Positions 17,654 to 25,541 of a stretch of DNA of 49,782 nt are shown here, piece by piece. The position numbers and the translations under genes are program-made. Origin of the DNA: Desulfuromonas sp. KJ2020 (lineage in GTDB: Bacteria > Desulfobacterota > Desulfuromonadia > Desulfuromonadales > SZUA-540); the NCBI RefSeq assembly GCF_024197615.1, contig NZ_JAKUKE010000001.1, positions 344,675 to 394,456 of the forward strand, written 5' to 3'. The stretch's first letter is position 1. Every line of letters starts with the position of its first letter. Below the pieces are notes generated by a model. It ran no database searches, was not told where the DNA came from, and saw nothing but the letters and a program-made list of their open reading frames with translations.

Positions 17654-18343
17654 TCAGGCCTTGAAGCGGTAGCCGACGCCGCGCACTGTTTCGATGGACT
17701 TGCCGCAGGGACCCAGCTTTTTACGAAGCCCGACGATCTGGACGTCCACCGCCCGGTCGGTCACCGAGTAGTCGTCCCCGCGCACCGCGTTGACAATCTG
17801 ATAGCGGGTGAAGACCCAGCCGGGACGACTGGCCAGAAAGTGCAGGACGCGAAACTCCGTGAAGGTCAGTTCGACGGGCTCACCGCCGACCAGCACCTCG
17901 TTGCGGCCGGGGTGGATGACCAGCTCGCCCAACCGCAGGACCTCTTCCGCCGCGGCGGGCTCCCCCTCGCTGCGGCGCCGCAGCACCGCCTTGATGCGGG
18001 CCAGCAGAATTTTGGGCGAAAAAGGCTTGGTGACATAATCGTCGGCGCCCATCTCCAGGCCCAGCACCACGTCAGATTCCTCCCCTTTGGCCGTGGTCAT
18101 GATGATCGGAATCGGGGCCAGGGCCGGGTCGTTCTTCAGCGCCCGACAGACCTCCAGGCCGTCAAGCCCCGGCAGCATCAGGTCGAGAACCACCAGGTCG
18201 AAGGGTTCCTGTCTCGCCCTCTGCAGTCCTTCTTCCCCGCTGATGGCGCCAGCGACCTGGTAGCCTTCCTTGGCCAGGTTGTAATGGATCAGGGCCAGAA
18301 TATCCTCTTCGTCCTCGATGACCAGAATGCGCTCTTTGCTCAT
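17654..18343 (-). CDS. phoB: Phosphate regulon response regulator PhoB
   Basis: A 229-residue OmpR/PhoB-type regulator. Receiver domain residues are the acidic pair in VIEDEED, phospho-acceptor Asp54 in VVLDLMLPG, Thr in MTTAKGEE and Lys in VTKPFSP. The C-terminal winged helix contains LTFTEFRVLHFLASRPGWVF and VDVQIVGLRKKLG. Start: MSKERILVIEDEED is the family start; the frame stays open far upstream into the preceding gene, which is not coding in that frame. phoR follows at once, and a Pho-type promoter lies upstream, implying autoregulation. Confidence 0.95.
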   Translation of the reverse strand: MSKERILVIEDEEDILALIHYNLAKEGYQVAGAISGEEGLQRARQEPFDLVVLDLMLPGLDGLEVCRALKNDPALAPIPIIMTTAKGEESDVVLGLEMGADDYVTKPFSPKILLARIKAVLRRRSEGEPAAAEEVLRLGELVIHPGRNEVLVGGEPVELTFTEFRVLHFLASRPGWVFTRYQIVNAVRGDDYSVTDRAVDVQIVGLRKKLGPCGKSIETVRGVGYRFKA

Positions 18344-18387
18344 GGGTCCGCTTCTTTTCTCCTGGGAAATATCGCTCGATTTGGAGG

Positions 18388-18419
18388 AATATAGGTCCGT
18401 TTTGTTAGAAATATGTGAG
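18388..18419 (-). promoter_or_regulatory. Pho box and promoter of phoB-phoR
   Basis: Read toward phoB: CTCACA (18419-18414), 5 nt, CTAACA (18408-18403), 9 nt, TATATT (18393-18388). It has the same half-site, 11-bp period and 9-nt gap to the -10 as both pstS promoters. It lies between the SDR stop and the phoB start, so phoB-phoR has its own, probably autoregulated, promoter. Positions may be off by one base. Confidence 0.7.
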
Positions 18420-18432
18420 TTTTGAGGAAAAT

Positions 18433-19194
18433 TTACTCGACGTAAATCATTTTGCGCGTCATGCCACCGTCTACCACAAAATTTTGCCCGGTGATGAAGC
18501 TGTTTTCGGAGCGGCAGAGAAAAACGGCCAGCGAGGCGATGTCCTGCGGGGTTCCCACGCGCCCGGCCGGATGCTGGGCGTGATCGGCCTCGCTCAGCTC
18601 TTCCTGAGCCCGGTCGGATTTTTTGGCCCAACCGGACACGTCGATCCAGCCCGGACTGATACAGTTCACCCGTATCTCCGGCCCGAGACTGACGGCGAGG
18701 GCGTGGGTGAGAGCGAGCAGCCCCCCCTTGGAAGCCGCGTAGCTTTCCGTGTCGGCCTCGGACATCAGGGCCCGGGTGGAGGCGATATTGAGCAGGGCAC
18801 CTTTGGTTTGGCGCAGGGCGGGGGCGCAGGCGCGGGCGCAGAGGAAAGCGCCGCTCAGGTTGACGGCCAGGACCCGCTTCCATTCCGCCAGGCTCAGCTC
18901 CGTCAGGGGCCGGCGGATCATGATGCCGGCGTTGTTGATCAGCACGTCCAGACCGCCAAAGATGTGCAGCGTCTGCGCGACCAGGCGGCCGACCTCCTCT
19001 TCCGAAGCCACATCGGCGCGGAAAAATCGCACCTCCCCCGCCGCCTGCAGTTCCTGTTCAGTCTCCCGACCGGCGTCATCGTCGATATCGGCGATCATCA
19101 CCCGGGCCCCCTCGGCCAGAAAGCGCTCGGCCAGACCGCGGCCGATCCCCTGGGCTCCACCGGTGATCAGGACGTTTTTCCCTGCGAGACTCAT
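18433..19194 (-). CDS. Short-chain dehydrogenase/reductase
   Basis: A 253-residue classical SDR. The nucleotide motif is TGGAQGIG near the N-terminus, followed by D-D (ADIDDDAG), NNAG, the catalytic Ser in NIASTRAL and the YxxxK pair in SYAASKGG, then CISPGWIDVSG and the C-terminal FITGQNFVVDGG. The acidic residue after strand two (MIADID) suggests NAD rather than NADP. Substrate unknown. Start: the ATG at 19194 begins MSLAGKNVLITGG and has AAGGAAGG ahead; the upstream extension of 20 residues is outside the family pattern. It lies 19 bp downstream of the DsbD-like gene, likely cotranscribed. Confidence 0.92.
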   Translation of the reverse strand: MSLAGKNVLITGGAQGIGRGLAERFLAEGARVMIADIDDDAGRETEQELQAAGEVRFFRADVASEEEVGRLVAQTLHIFGGLDVLINNAGIMIRRPLTELSLAEWKRVLAVNLSGAFLCARACAPALRQTKGALLNIASTRALMSEADTESYAASKGGLLALTHALAVSLGPEIRVNCISPGWIDVSGWAKKSDRAQEELSEADHAQHPAGRVGTPQDIASLAVFLCRSENSFITGQNFVVDGGMTRKMIYVE

Positions 19195-19213
19195 GCGAGG
19201 ACCTTCCTTTCTC

Positions 19214-20479
19214 TCAATCGTTTTTACCCTGTGGATAAAGGCGGCGATAGACAACCACGACCCCAGCCGTCGCCCCGATGGCTATCGCCAGCATCCCGCC
19301 GGCGGCAGCCGGATTGTTGAGCCAGGCCGGGTGGAGCAGCAGTACGCCGCCCAAAAGCAGCATCATCACCCCCGACAGCAGCTTGAGCACCCGGCCCTCC
19401 CACTGGCTGAGTTTGCGGGAACCCAGCGTCCAGGTAAAGACCAGGGTGATGGTCAACAGCGGCAGGATGTAGACGAGGTTGTAGAGGACAAGGTAGCCAT
19501 AATACTGCCAGGTGGTCAGCGGACGCAAGGTCAGCAGCCGGGTATAGACCATGGGGAAACCGGCGGTACACAGCAGTTCATAGGTATTGGCCGCCACGGC
19601 CAGCACCAGAGTGGCCATCAGCACGGGGCCGAGCTGTCGCTGGCCGAGCAGGGCGCGCATGCGGGTGAAGAGCTTCGGCTTGGCCTCCTCGGGGATGGAC
19701 AGGCTCACCCCCTGTTTAAACCAGAAGAAGTCCTTGATGTTGATGGCGGCCACCCCCAGGGCCACCAGCCCGGCCGTCACCGTAATCCAGGGCAGATGGC
19801 CCGCCAGCAGGAAGAGATTCAGCCAGGCGGCCATGAACAGAAAATAGATCAGCCCCGAGCAAAAGACAAAGGAACCGCCCACCAGCAGCATCCAGCGGCG
19901 CGAATGCGCGTGCACCAGCAGGCTGAGCAAAAAGAAGAGGACGAAAAAGGCGCAGGGATTGAAACTGTCGAGCAGGCCGAGAACCAGGGTAATCAACAGC
20001 AGAGAATGACTTTCGCCGTCGACCGCCCCCAGCAGGGGGAGGCGAAGGGCGTAATCCTCCCCGGCGGACGCGACCGGCGCCGGCGCTTCCGGCCCCAGCC
20101 GCCGGGCCACAAAGGCTTCGATCTCACGGGCTGTCTCCGCCGAAAAGCCGAACCACAAACGGTCCTCGATGTGAAAGGCCGGGGTGCTGACGGTGCCGCT
20201 GCCGAACTGCTCGGCCAGGGCAACCAGGCGATTGAAATGTTCCCGGTTGCTCCAGACTTCGTACTCGACCAGGCTCAGACCGGGGTAGGCCGCCGTCAAT
20301 TCCGCCAGAAAAGGCTTGGCTTCGGCGCAATGCGGGCAGTTGGCCGCCCAGTAGTAGTGCAGGATGAGGGTCTGCGTCTCGGCCCCTGCGGCCGGCTTCG
20401 GCGCTCCCCCCGGCGACAGCTGCAGACTCGCCAGCAGCACCACCAACAAGCCCTGCCAGAATCGAAATTTCCCTGCCAT
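19214..20479 (-). CDS. Thioredoxin-like domain fused to DsbD/CcdA-like membrane domain
   Basis: A 421-residue protein. A signal sequence or anchor (about 8-25) leads to a periplasmic thioredoxin-fold domain with CPHC (48-51) in YYWAANCPHCAEAKPFL. From about residue 160 there are six or more TM helices with one Cys in DSFNPCAFFVL (first helix) and another in YELLCTAGFPMVY (fourth helix), the redox Cys pair of the CcdA/DsbD family. Inference: electrons pass from cytoplasmic thioredoxin through the membrane to the periplasmic domain, for disulfide reduction or cytochrome c maturation. Domain order is the reverse of DsbD, where the thioredoxin domain is C-terminal. GAGGAG precedes the ATG at 20479, six codons inside the longest frame. 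Confidence 0.85.
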   Translation of the reverse strand: MAGKFRFWQGLLVVLLASLQLSPGGAPKPAAGAETQTLILHYYWAANCPHCAEAKPFLAELTAAYPGLSLVEYEVWSNREHFNRLVALAEQFGSGTVSTPAFHIEDRLWFGFSAETAREIEAFVARRLGPEAPAPVASAGEDYALRLPLLGAVDGESHSLLLITLVLGLLDSFNPCAFFVLFFLLSLLVHAHSRRWMLLVGGSFVFCSGLIYFLFMAAWLNLFLLAGHLPWITVTAGLVALGVAAINIKDFFWFKQGVSLSIPEEAKPKLFTRMRALLGQRQLGPVLMATLVLAVAANTYELLCTAGFPMVYTRLLTLRPLTTWQYYGYLVLYNLVYILPLLTITLVFTWTLGSRKLSQWEGRVLKLLSGVMMLLLGGVLLLHPAWLNNPAAAGGMLAIAIGATAGVVVVYRRLYPQGKND

Positions 20480-20581
20480 TGGACTCCTCTTCGGCAAGAA
20501 GCGCCCTTCCTCCTTGTCCTGTTTCCATAAGTCTACCAGAAATCCCGATCTTCTCCCCCGGCCTGAAGCCCGCCGCAGAGC

Positions 20582-20590
20582 TGGTATACT
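20582..20590 (+). promoter_or_regulatory. Candidate extended -10 promoter of ppc
   Basis: TGGTATACT (20582-20590) is an extended -10 element; the -35 region at normal spacing is poor. It places transcription start about 35 nt before the ppc start codon, in the 153-bp region between divergent genes. Confidence 0.4.
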
Positions 20591-20632
20591 TCAGAGCAGG
20601 TTACCTTCCCTTCGATGAAAGGATTTACAGCC

Positions 20633-23431
20633 ATGCCCAGCGAGGAAAACTTCTGGTATCCCGGCGACCAGATGGAACGCCTGGTCGAATTGACCAGCCG
20701 CCAGGAAGAGAGCAAGGACATCCCCCTGCGCCGGGATGTGCGCTCTCTCGGCAAGATGCTCGGCACCGTCATCCGCGAGCAGGCGGGTCTCGACCTCTAC
20801 AACACGGAGGAAGAACTGCGCCAGCTGGCCATCCGTCACCGTGAGCAACTGGACAAGGCGGGAGCGGGCGCCCTGGAAGACCCGGTGGAGAGCGAGCTGA
20901 TGGAGCAGGCCCTGGCCCTGGTGCGAAATCTCTCCGTGGCCCAGTCCCACACCATCATCAAGGCCTTCGCCACCTTTTTTGAACTGACCAACCTGGCCGA
21001 GACCAACCACCGCAAGCGGCGCCGGCGGGCCGAACGGCTGCAGGCGGGCGCTCCGGACAAGGCGGGTTCGCTGCGCGGAACCCTGCTGCGGCTGCAGAAA
21101 AAAGGACTGGACCTCGACGCCGTCCTCGAACGGCTGACCCGCATCGAGATTATCCCGGTCTTCACCGCCCATCCGACGGAAGTCGCCCGCCGAGTGGTCC
21201 GTTTCAAACGCCGCCGCATCGGCCAGCAGCTCGAACAGCTGGACCGCCTTCCCCTCGGCGAAGCTGACGTCCGGCAAGGGCAGCAGGAGATACTCTCCGA
21301 CATCACCGCCCTGTGGCAGAGTGACGAGGTTCGCCGCCGCAAGCCGACGGTAAGCGACGAGATCCGCATGGGTTTCGACCACTACCTCAATGCCCTGCTC
21401 CCTCCCACCCATGACCTGTACGTGGACATGGCCGCCGCCCTGCAGGAGGTTTACGGGCGGCCGGTCGAAGCGCACGACCTGCCGACGGTGCTCCGTTACG
21501 GTTCGTGGATCGGCGGCGATCGGGATGGCAACCCCTTCGTCACGCCGGAATCGACCCTGGAGGCGCTGGGTCAGGCCCGCGCTCTCATTCTGGGCCATTA
21601 CCTCGAAGCCGTCAGCCTGCTGCAGGAGTTGCTCACCCCCTCTACCTGCCGGGTTCCGGTCTCCCGCGACCTTACCCAACGCCTGGAGGCCTACCGGCAG
21701 GCTTATCCCGCCTTTGAACAGAGCCTGTCCGACGGCTTTCCCTGCGAGAGCTACCGGCAGCTGCTTGGCTTCGTCCTCTACCGCCTGCAGGGGGCGCTGC
21801 GTCAGCCCCAAACCGACGAAGCCTACGATGTCGCCGCCGATTTCGCCGAAGACCTGAAACTGGTGCGCGAGAGCCTGATAGAGCATGGCGGCGGCCGCCT
21901 GGCTCGACAATGGCTCGACCCGTTGCTGCGCAAGGTCGACACCTTCGGTTTTCACCTGCACACCCTCGACATTCGCCAGCATGCCCGGGTCCACAGCCAG
22001 GCTCTGCACGAACTGGCCGCCGGCAGTCAGGGCTGCACCGAGTCCCCCGAGGATTTTCCGACACCCCCCTCGCGCCAGACGGAAGAGCTGCTCAAAGCCC
22101 TGCGCGCCATCGCCGACCAGAAAAAACGCGGCATCGCCCAGGCCATCCGCAGCTACGTCATCAGCGGGGCCAGTGGCGTGGCGGACATCCGCGCCCTGGT
22201 GTGGTTATGCGAACTGGCGGGCATCACTGTCAAAGGAGATAAAACGGCACGAGACCCCGGCCTGATGCCCGTCCCGCTGTTCGAATCCATTGAGGACCTG
22301 CGCAACGCCCCCGCCATCTGCCGCAGCCTGTGGAACGCGGCGGACTACCAGCCCTATCTCGATTCCTGGGGGCGCTGGCAGGAGATCATGCTCGGCTATT
22401 CGGACTCCAACAAGGACGGCGGCATGATCACCAGCACCTGGGAAATCTTCAAGGCCCATCGCGCCCTGCATCGGGTCGCCGAGGAATGCCAGGTGAAACT
22501 GCGCCTTTTTCACGGCCGCGGTGGCACCGTGGGGCGCGGCGGCGGGCCCACCCACCGGGCCATCGTCGCCCAGCCGCCGGGGGCCTTCACCGGCACCTTC
22601 AAGCTGACGGAACAGGGCGAAGTGATCAACTTCAAGTACTCCGACCCCCAGCTCGCCCTGCGCAACCAGGAACTGATGGTCGCCGCCTCGCTCGAGGCCC
22701 TCTGCCCTTCGCTGCTGGATTGCCCAGATATCCCCGGCCGTTGGGAAGAAGCCATGGAGGAGATCTCCGGCTACGCCTTTGCCCGCTATCGGGACAAGAT
22801 CGCCGAGAACCCCGACATCCTTCCCTATTTCGAGCAGGGCACGCCCGTCCTCGAATTCGAACTGGCCAAGATCGGCTCGCGGCCATCGCGACGCAAAGAT
22901 AGTCAGAGCCTCGACGACCTGCGCGCCATCCCCTGGGGATTCGGCTGGATGCAGAGCCGTCACGTTATTCCCGGCTGGTTTGGCGTCGGTTATGCGTTCG
23001 AACGTTTTATGGGAGAAGACGAGAAGAAAGAGACCCTGGTGCGGGAGATGATGGAAGAATTTCCGTTTTTTTCCGACATGATGCGCAATATCGAACTGGC
23101 CCTGACCAAGGTCGATCTCCCCCTGGCCCGCCTCTACGCCGGGCTGGTGAAGGACAACGGGGTGCGGCAGCGCGTCTTCGACCTCTTTGTCGACGAGTTC
23201 CGCCGTACCCGCCAGGTGCTGCTGGCCATTACCGGACAGACGCGGCTGCTGGAAAAAAACCAGCCTCTGGCCCGCTCCCTGCAGTTGCGGAAGCCCTATG
23301 TCGATCCCCTGAGCCTCATCCAGATCGAGCTGCTGCGCCGCAAGCGGGCCCAGGAAGAGAATGATGAATTGAATTACGCGCTGGCGGCGACCATCAACGG
23401 CATTGCCGCCGGCTTGCGCAACACGGGGTGA
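20633..23431 (+). CDS. ppc: Phosphoenolpyruvate carboxylase
   Basis: A 932-residue enzyme fixing bicarbonate onto PEP to form oxaloacetate, filling the TCA cycle. Catalytic His180 is in FTAHPTEVAR; GYSDSNKDGG, HGRGGTVGRGGGPTH and RAIPWGFGWMQSRH (substrate and allosteric binding) are intact, and the chain ends with the canonical NGIAAGLRNTG. Start: ATG 20633 has AAAGGA at 9 nt; an ATG six codons upstream has no ribosome site. With acnA nearby it points to an active oxidative or mixed TCA cycle. It converges with the lipoprotein gene, 9 bp between stops. Confidence 0.98.
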   Translation: MPSEENFWYPGDQMERLVELTSRQEESKDIPLRRDVRSLGKMLGTVIREQAGLDLYNTEEELRQLAIRHREQLDKAGAGALEDPVESELMEQALALVRNLSVAQSHTIIKAFATFFELTNLAETNHRKRRRRAERLQAGAPDKAGSLRGTLLRLQKKGLDLDAVLERLTRIEIIPVFTAHPTEVARRVVRFKRRRIGQQLEQLDRLPLGEADVRQGQQEILSDITALWQSDEVRRRKPTVSDEIRMGFDHYLNALLPPTHDLYVDMAAALQEVYGRPVEAHDLPTVLRYGSWIGGDRDGNPFVTPESTLEALGQARALILGHYLEAVSLLQELLTPSTCRVPVSRDLTQRLEAYRQAYPAFEQSLSDGFPCESYRQLLGFVLYRLQGALRQPQTDEAYDVAADFAEDLKLVRESLIEHGGGRLARQWLDPLLRKVDTFGFHLHTLDIRQHARVHSQALHELAAGSQGCTESPEDFPTPPSRQTEELLKALRAIADQKKRGIAQAIRSYVISGASGVADIRALVWLCELAGITVKGDKTARDPGLMPVPLFESIEDLRNAPAICRSLWNAADYQPYLDSWGRWQEIMLGYSDSNKDGGMITSTWEIFKAHRALHRVAEECQVKLRLFHGRGGTVGRGGGPTHRAIVAQPPGAFTGTFKLTEQGEVINFKYSDPQLALRNQELMVAASLEALCPSLLDCPDIPGRWEEAMEEISGYAFARYRDKIAENPDILPYFEQGTPVLEFELAKIGSRPSRRKDSQSLDDLRAIPWGFGWMQSRHVIPGWFGVGYAFERFMGEDEKKETLVREMMEEFPFFSDMMRNIELALTKVDLPLARLYAGLVKDNGVRQRVFDLFVDEFRRTRQVLLAITGQTRLLEKNQPLARSLQLRKPYVDPLSLIQIELLRRKRAQEENDELNYALAATINGIAAGLRNTG

Positions 23432-23440
23432 GGCGTAGGA

Positions 23441-24037
23441 TCAGATGTCCTCTTTTTTGAGGGCTTGAAGGTTGGTCAGCTGGGTGCGGCTGGTGACCAG
23501 AGATTTGTGCGCCCCCTCGTGGTCAGGAGCAAAGGCGAGAATCTGCTCCCAGGTTCCGATCGCCTCTTCGAGCAGGCCGTTCCGGTAGGCGTTCATCCCC
23601 TGGACCATCAGTTGCTCGGCGCAGAAGTCCCGCTTTCGGGCCAGCTCCTCGCCAGACACTTCTCCGCCGGTGACGGTCGCCTCGTTCTCTTTAACGACAG
23701 TCAGCAGATAAGCGAAGGCGGCACCGGCTTCGGCATAATGCTGCGCCGCCAGCATCTGCTCCCCCTGCCGGTAAGCGCCCGGCAGCGCCCGCCGAAGAAG
23801 CTCGGCGCTGTTCCCCTTGCCGTTATCAGCAAGGCTCAGGGCGGCCAGGTAGTCTCCCTGGGACAAAAGCTTCTGCTGCTTCTGCACCAGACTGCCATCC
23901 CGGTTCGCTTCCGGCGCGGGGAGGTTTAAGGAGGGAGGGGAGGATGATGCAGGCGTGTGGGGGGCACAGGAAGAGGTCAGAAGGTTCAAAGCGCCCAGCA
24001 GGGCAAACAGACAGATCGTTTTCAGGGGAAACCTCAT
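23441..24037 (-). CDS. Lipoprotein with TPR-like repeats
   Basis: A 198-residue protein. The signal peptide ends in a lipobox LTSSC (Cys24), so it should be a lipid-anchored envelope protein. A Pro/Ser linker follows, then helical repeats with TPR character (QGEQMLAAQHYAEAGAAFAY and YRNGLLEEAIGTWEQILAFA). The start overlaps the stop of the HD-GYP gene by 4 bp (ATGA), so it is translationally coupled and presumably serves the same c-di-GMP cluster. Specific function unknown. Confidence 0.82.
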   Translation of the reverse strand: MRFPLKTICLFALLGALNLLTSSCAPHTPASSSPPSLNLPAPEANRDGSLVQKQQKLLSQGDYLAALSLADNGKGNSAELLRRALPGAYRQGEQMLAAQHYAEAGAAFAYLLTVVKENEATVTGGEVSGEELARKRDFCAEQLMVQGMNAYRNGLLEEAIGTWEQILAFAPDHEGAHKSLVTSRTQLTNLQALKKEDI

Positions 24038-25407
24038 AAGCCATCTCCCATAAAGGATGGACGCCGACCCGCGTCAAATTCCGGCAGAATCTTGATGAAC
24101 AGGTCGGTCAATTCGGGGGAAAACTGGGTGCCGCGGCACTTCAGGATTTCCCGCACGGCCGCGTCGCGGGAGCGCCCGGACCGGTAGGGCCGTGAAGAGA
24201 TCATGGCATCAAAGCTGTCGGCCAGGGCGACAATCTGGGCGTGCAGATGGATCTGGCTCCCTTTCAGGCCGGCAGGATAGCCGCTACCGTCATAAAACTC
24301 ATGGTGCTGCAGGACAGCCGGAATATAACGGTGCAACGAATCGGCCAGCCCGAGGATCTCGGCGCCATAACTCGGATGGCAGCGAATGAGCTTCGCCTCC
24401 TGTTCATCCAGGGCTCCCTGCTTGTTCAGGACCTCGTCGGGGATGCGGATCTTGCCGACGTCGTGCAGAAAACAGGCCATTTCCAGCTCTTTAAGCTCTT
24501 CCGACGACAATCCCATTTTTTCCCCGAGCAGAAGAGAGAGCCCGGCCACCCGGGAAGAATGGCCGTAGGTATACTGATCCCGCGCATCAATGGCAGCGGC
24601 CAGAATCCGCACGGTATCGCTGTAGGACGACTCCAGGTTCTCGGCATATTTCTGCAGACGTTCCTTTTGCCCCTGGATCACTCCCGCCATTTCGTTGAAT
24701 CGGCGGGTCAGCTCCCCCAGTTCGTCCCGGCTACGTGGGACGAGAGTCACCCGGTAATCCCCCTGTTTGATCCGATTGACCCCCGTTGCCAGTCGCTGAA
24801 TGGGACCAGTGACGAGGCGCGACAGCAGAATGGCGCCGACCACACCCCCCAGCAGGGCCGCCACGCTGACCCAGGCGATCTGCCGGCGGGCGCTGCCGCG
24901 GCTGGCTTCCAGATTGGCGGCATCGATGCCGAGAAAAACCTGGCCGACATGACGGCCGGCAAAATGGACACCGCTGGAAAACTCATAGCCGGCCACCTCG
25001 TCACGCACAACCCGGCGAACCGTACCAATCGGACTCTGCTCCAGCAGCGTGCCTGAGACCGGGGCGTACGTCTGACCGGCCTTGGACAGGTCATTGTGAG
25101 CCAGAATTTTCCCTTCGGTGTCGACAATCGCCAGGTAGAGAATGTCCTGCTGCGATTCCTTGATCTTGGCGGCCAGATTGTCGAGGGCCAGACGGTCTCC
25201 CGACAGGATGCTGAAGCCGGCGGGCGTGGTGGCGCTCAGGGCGATGGACTGCCCGCGCTTGACCATTTCCGCCACCAGAAAACGATCGAGGATGTCGGTG
25301 ACCAGAAACGCCGACGCGGCGGTGATAACGGCAATGAGCAATAAAACGAACAGGGCCAGCTTGGCCCCGATACTGCGAAAAAAAAGGGATACTACCAGCT
25401 TCTTCAT
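24034..25407 (-). CDS. Membrane HD-GYP domain c-di-GMP phosphodiesterase
   Basis: 457 residues. TM1 (about 17-37), a periplasmic sensor region of about 140 residues (Cache-like: ILYLAIVDTEGKILAHNDLS), TM2 (about 178-197), HAMP (about 198-250) and a C-terminal HD-GYP domain with His283, His315-Asp316 (LHDVGKIRIPDE), His344, His368-His369 and the GYP motif HHEFYDGSGYP, then LADSFDAM. Metal ligands look complete, so hydrolysis of cyclic di-GMP is expected. Start: ATG 25407 has GGAGGGGGGAA just ahead; the longer frame upstream has no signal. The lipoprotein gene follows with a 4-bp overlap, and the GGDEF-EAL gene lies 134 bp upstream on the same strand. Confidence 0.9.
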   Translation of the reverse strand: MKKLVVSLFFRSIGAKLALFVLLLIAVITAASAFLVTDILDRFLVAEMVKRGQSIALSATTPAGFSILSGDRLALDNLAAKIKESQQDILYLAIVDTEGKILAHNDLSKAGQTYAPVSGTLLEQSPIGTVRRVVRDEVAGYEFSSGVHFAGRHVGQVFLGIDAANLEASRGSARRQIAWVSVAALLGGVVGAILLSRLVTGPIQRLATGVNRIKQGDYRVTLVPRSRDELGELTRRFNEMAGVIQGQKERLQKYAENLESSYSDTVRILAAAIDARDQYTYGHSSRVAGLSLLLGEKMGLSSEELKELEMACFLHDVGKIRIPDEVLNKQGALDEQEAKLIRCHPSYGAEILGLADSLHRYIPAVLQHHEFYDGSGYPAGLKGSQIHLHAQIVALADSFDAMISSRPYRSGRSRDAAVREILKCRGTQFSPELTDLFIKILPEFDAGRRPSFMGDGL

Positions 25408-25541
25408 TTCCCCCCTCCAGCGGGTAAGGGGTGATATTAGCGTAACTTTTTGTTTCTGGCAAACCGAAACAACAACCGAAACGACGGCCGGCTGAAAGAA
25501 TCGGGAATCACAGGCAAAGCTTCTGGTGTGTCTGGAATCCC

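Noticed and set aside
18344-18883. N-terminal extension of PhoB by 180 residues
   Set aside because: It overlaps the SDR gene on the same strand in another frame and contains the phoB promoter; PhoB proteins start at MSKERILVIEDEED.
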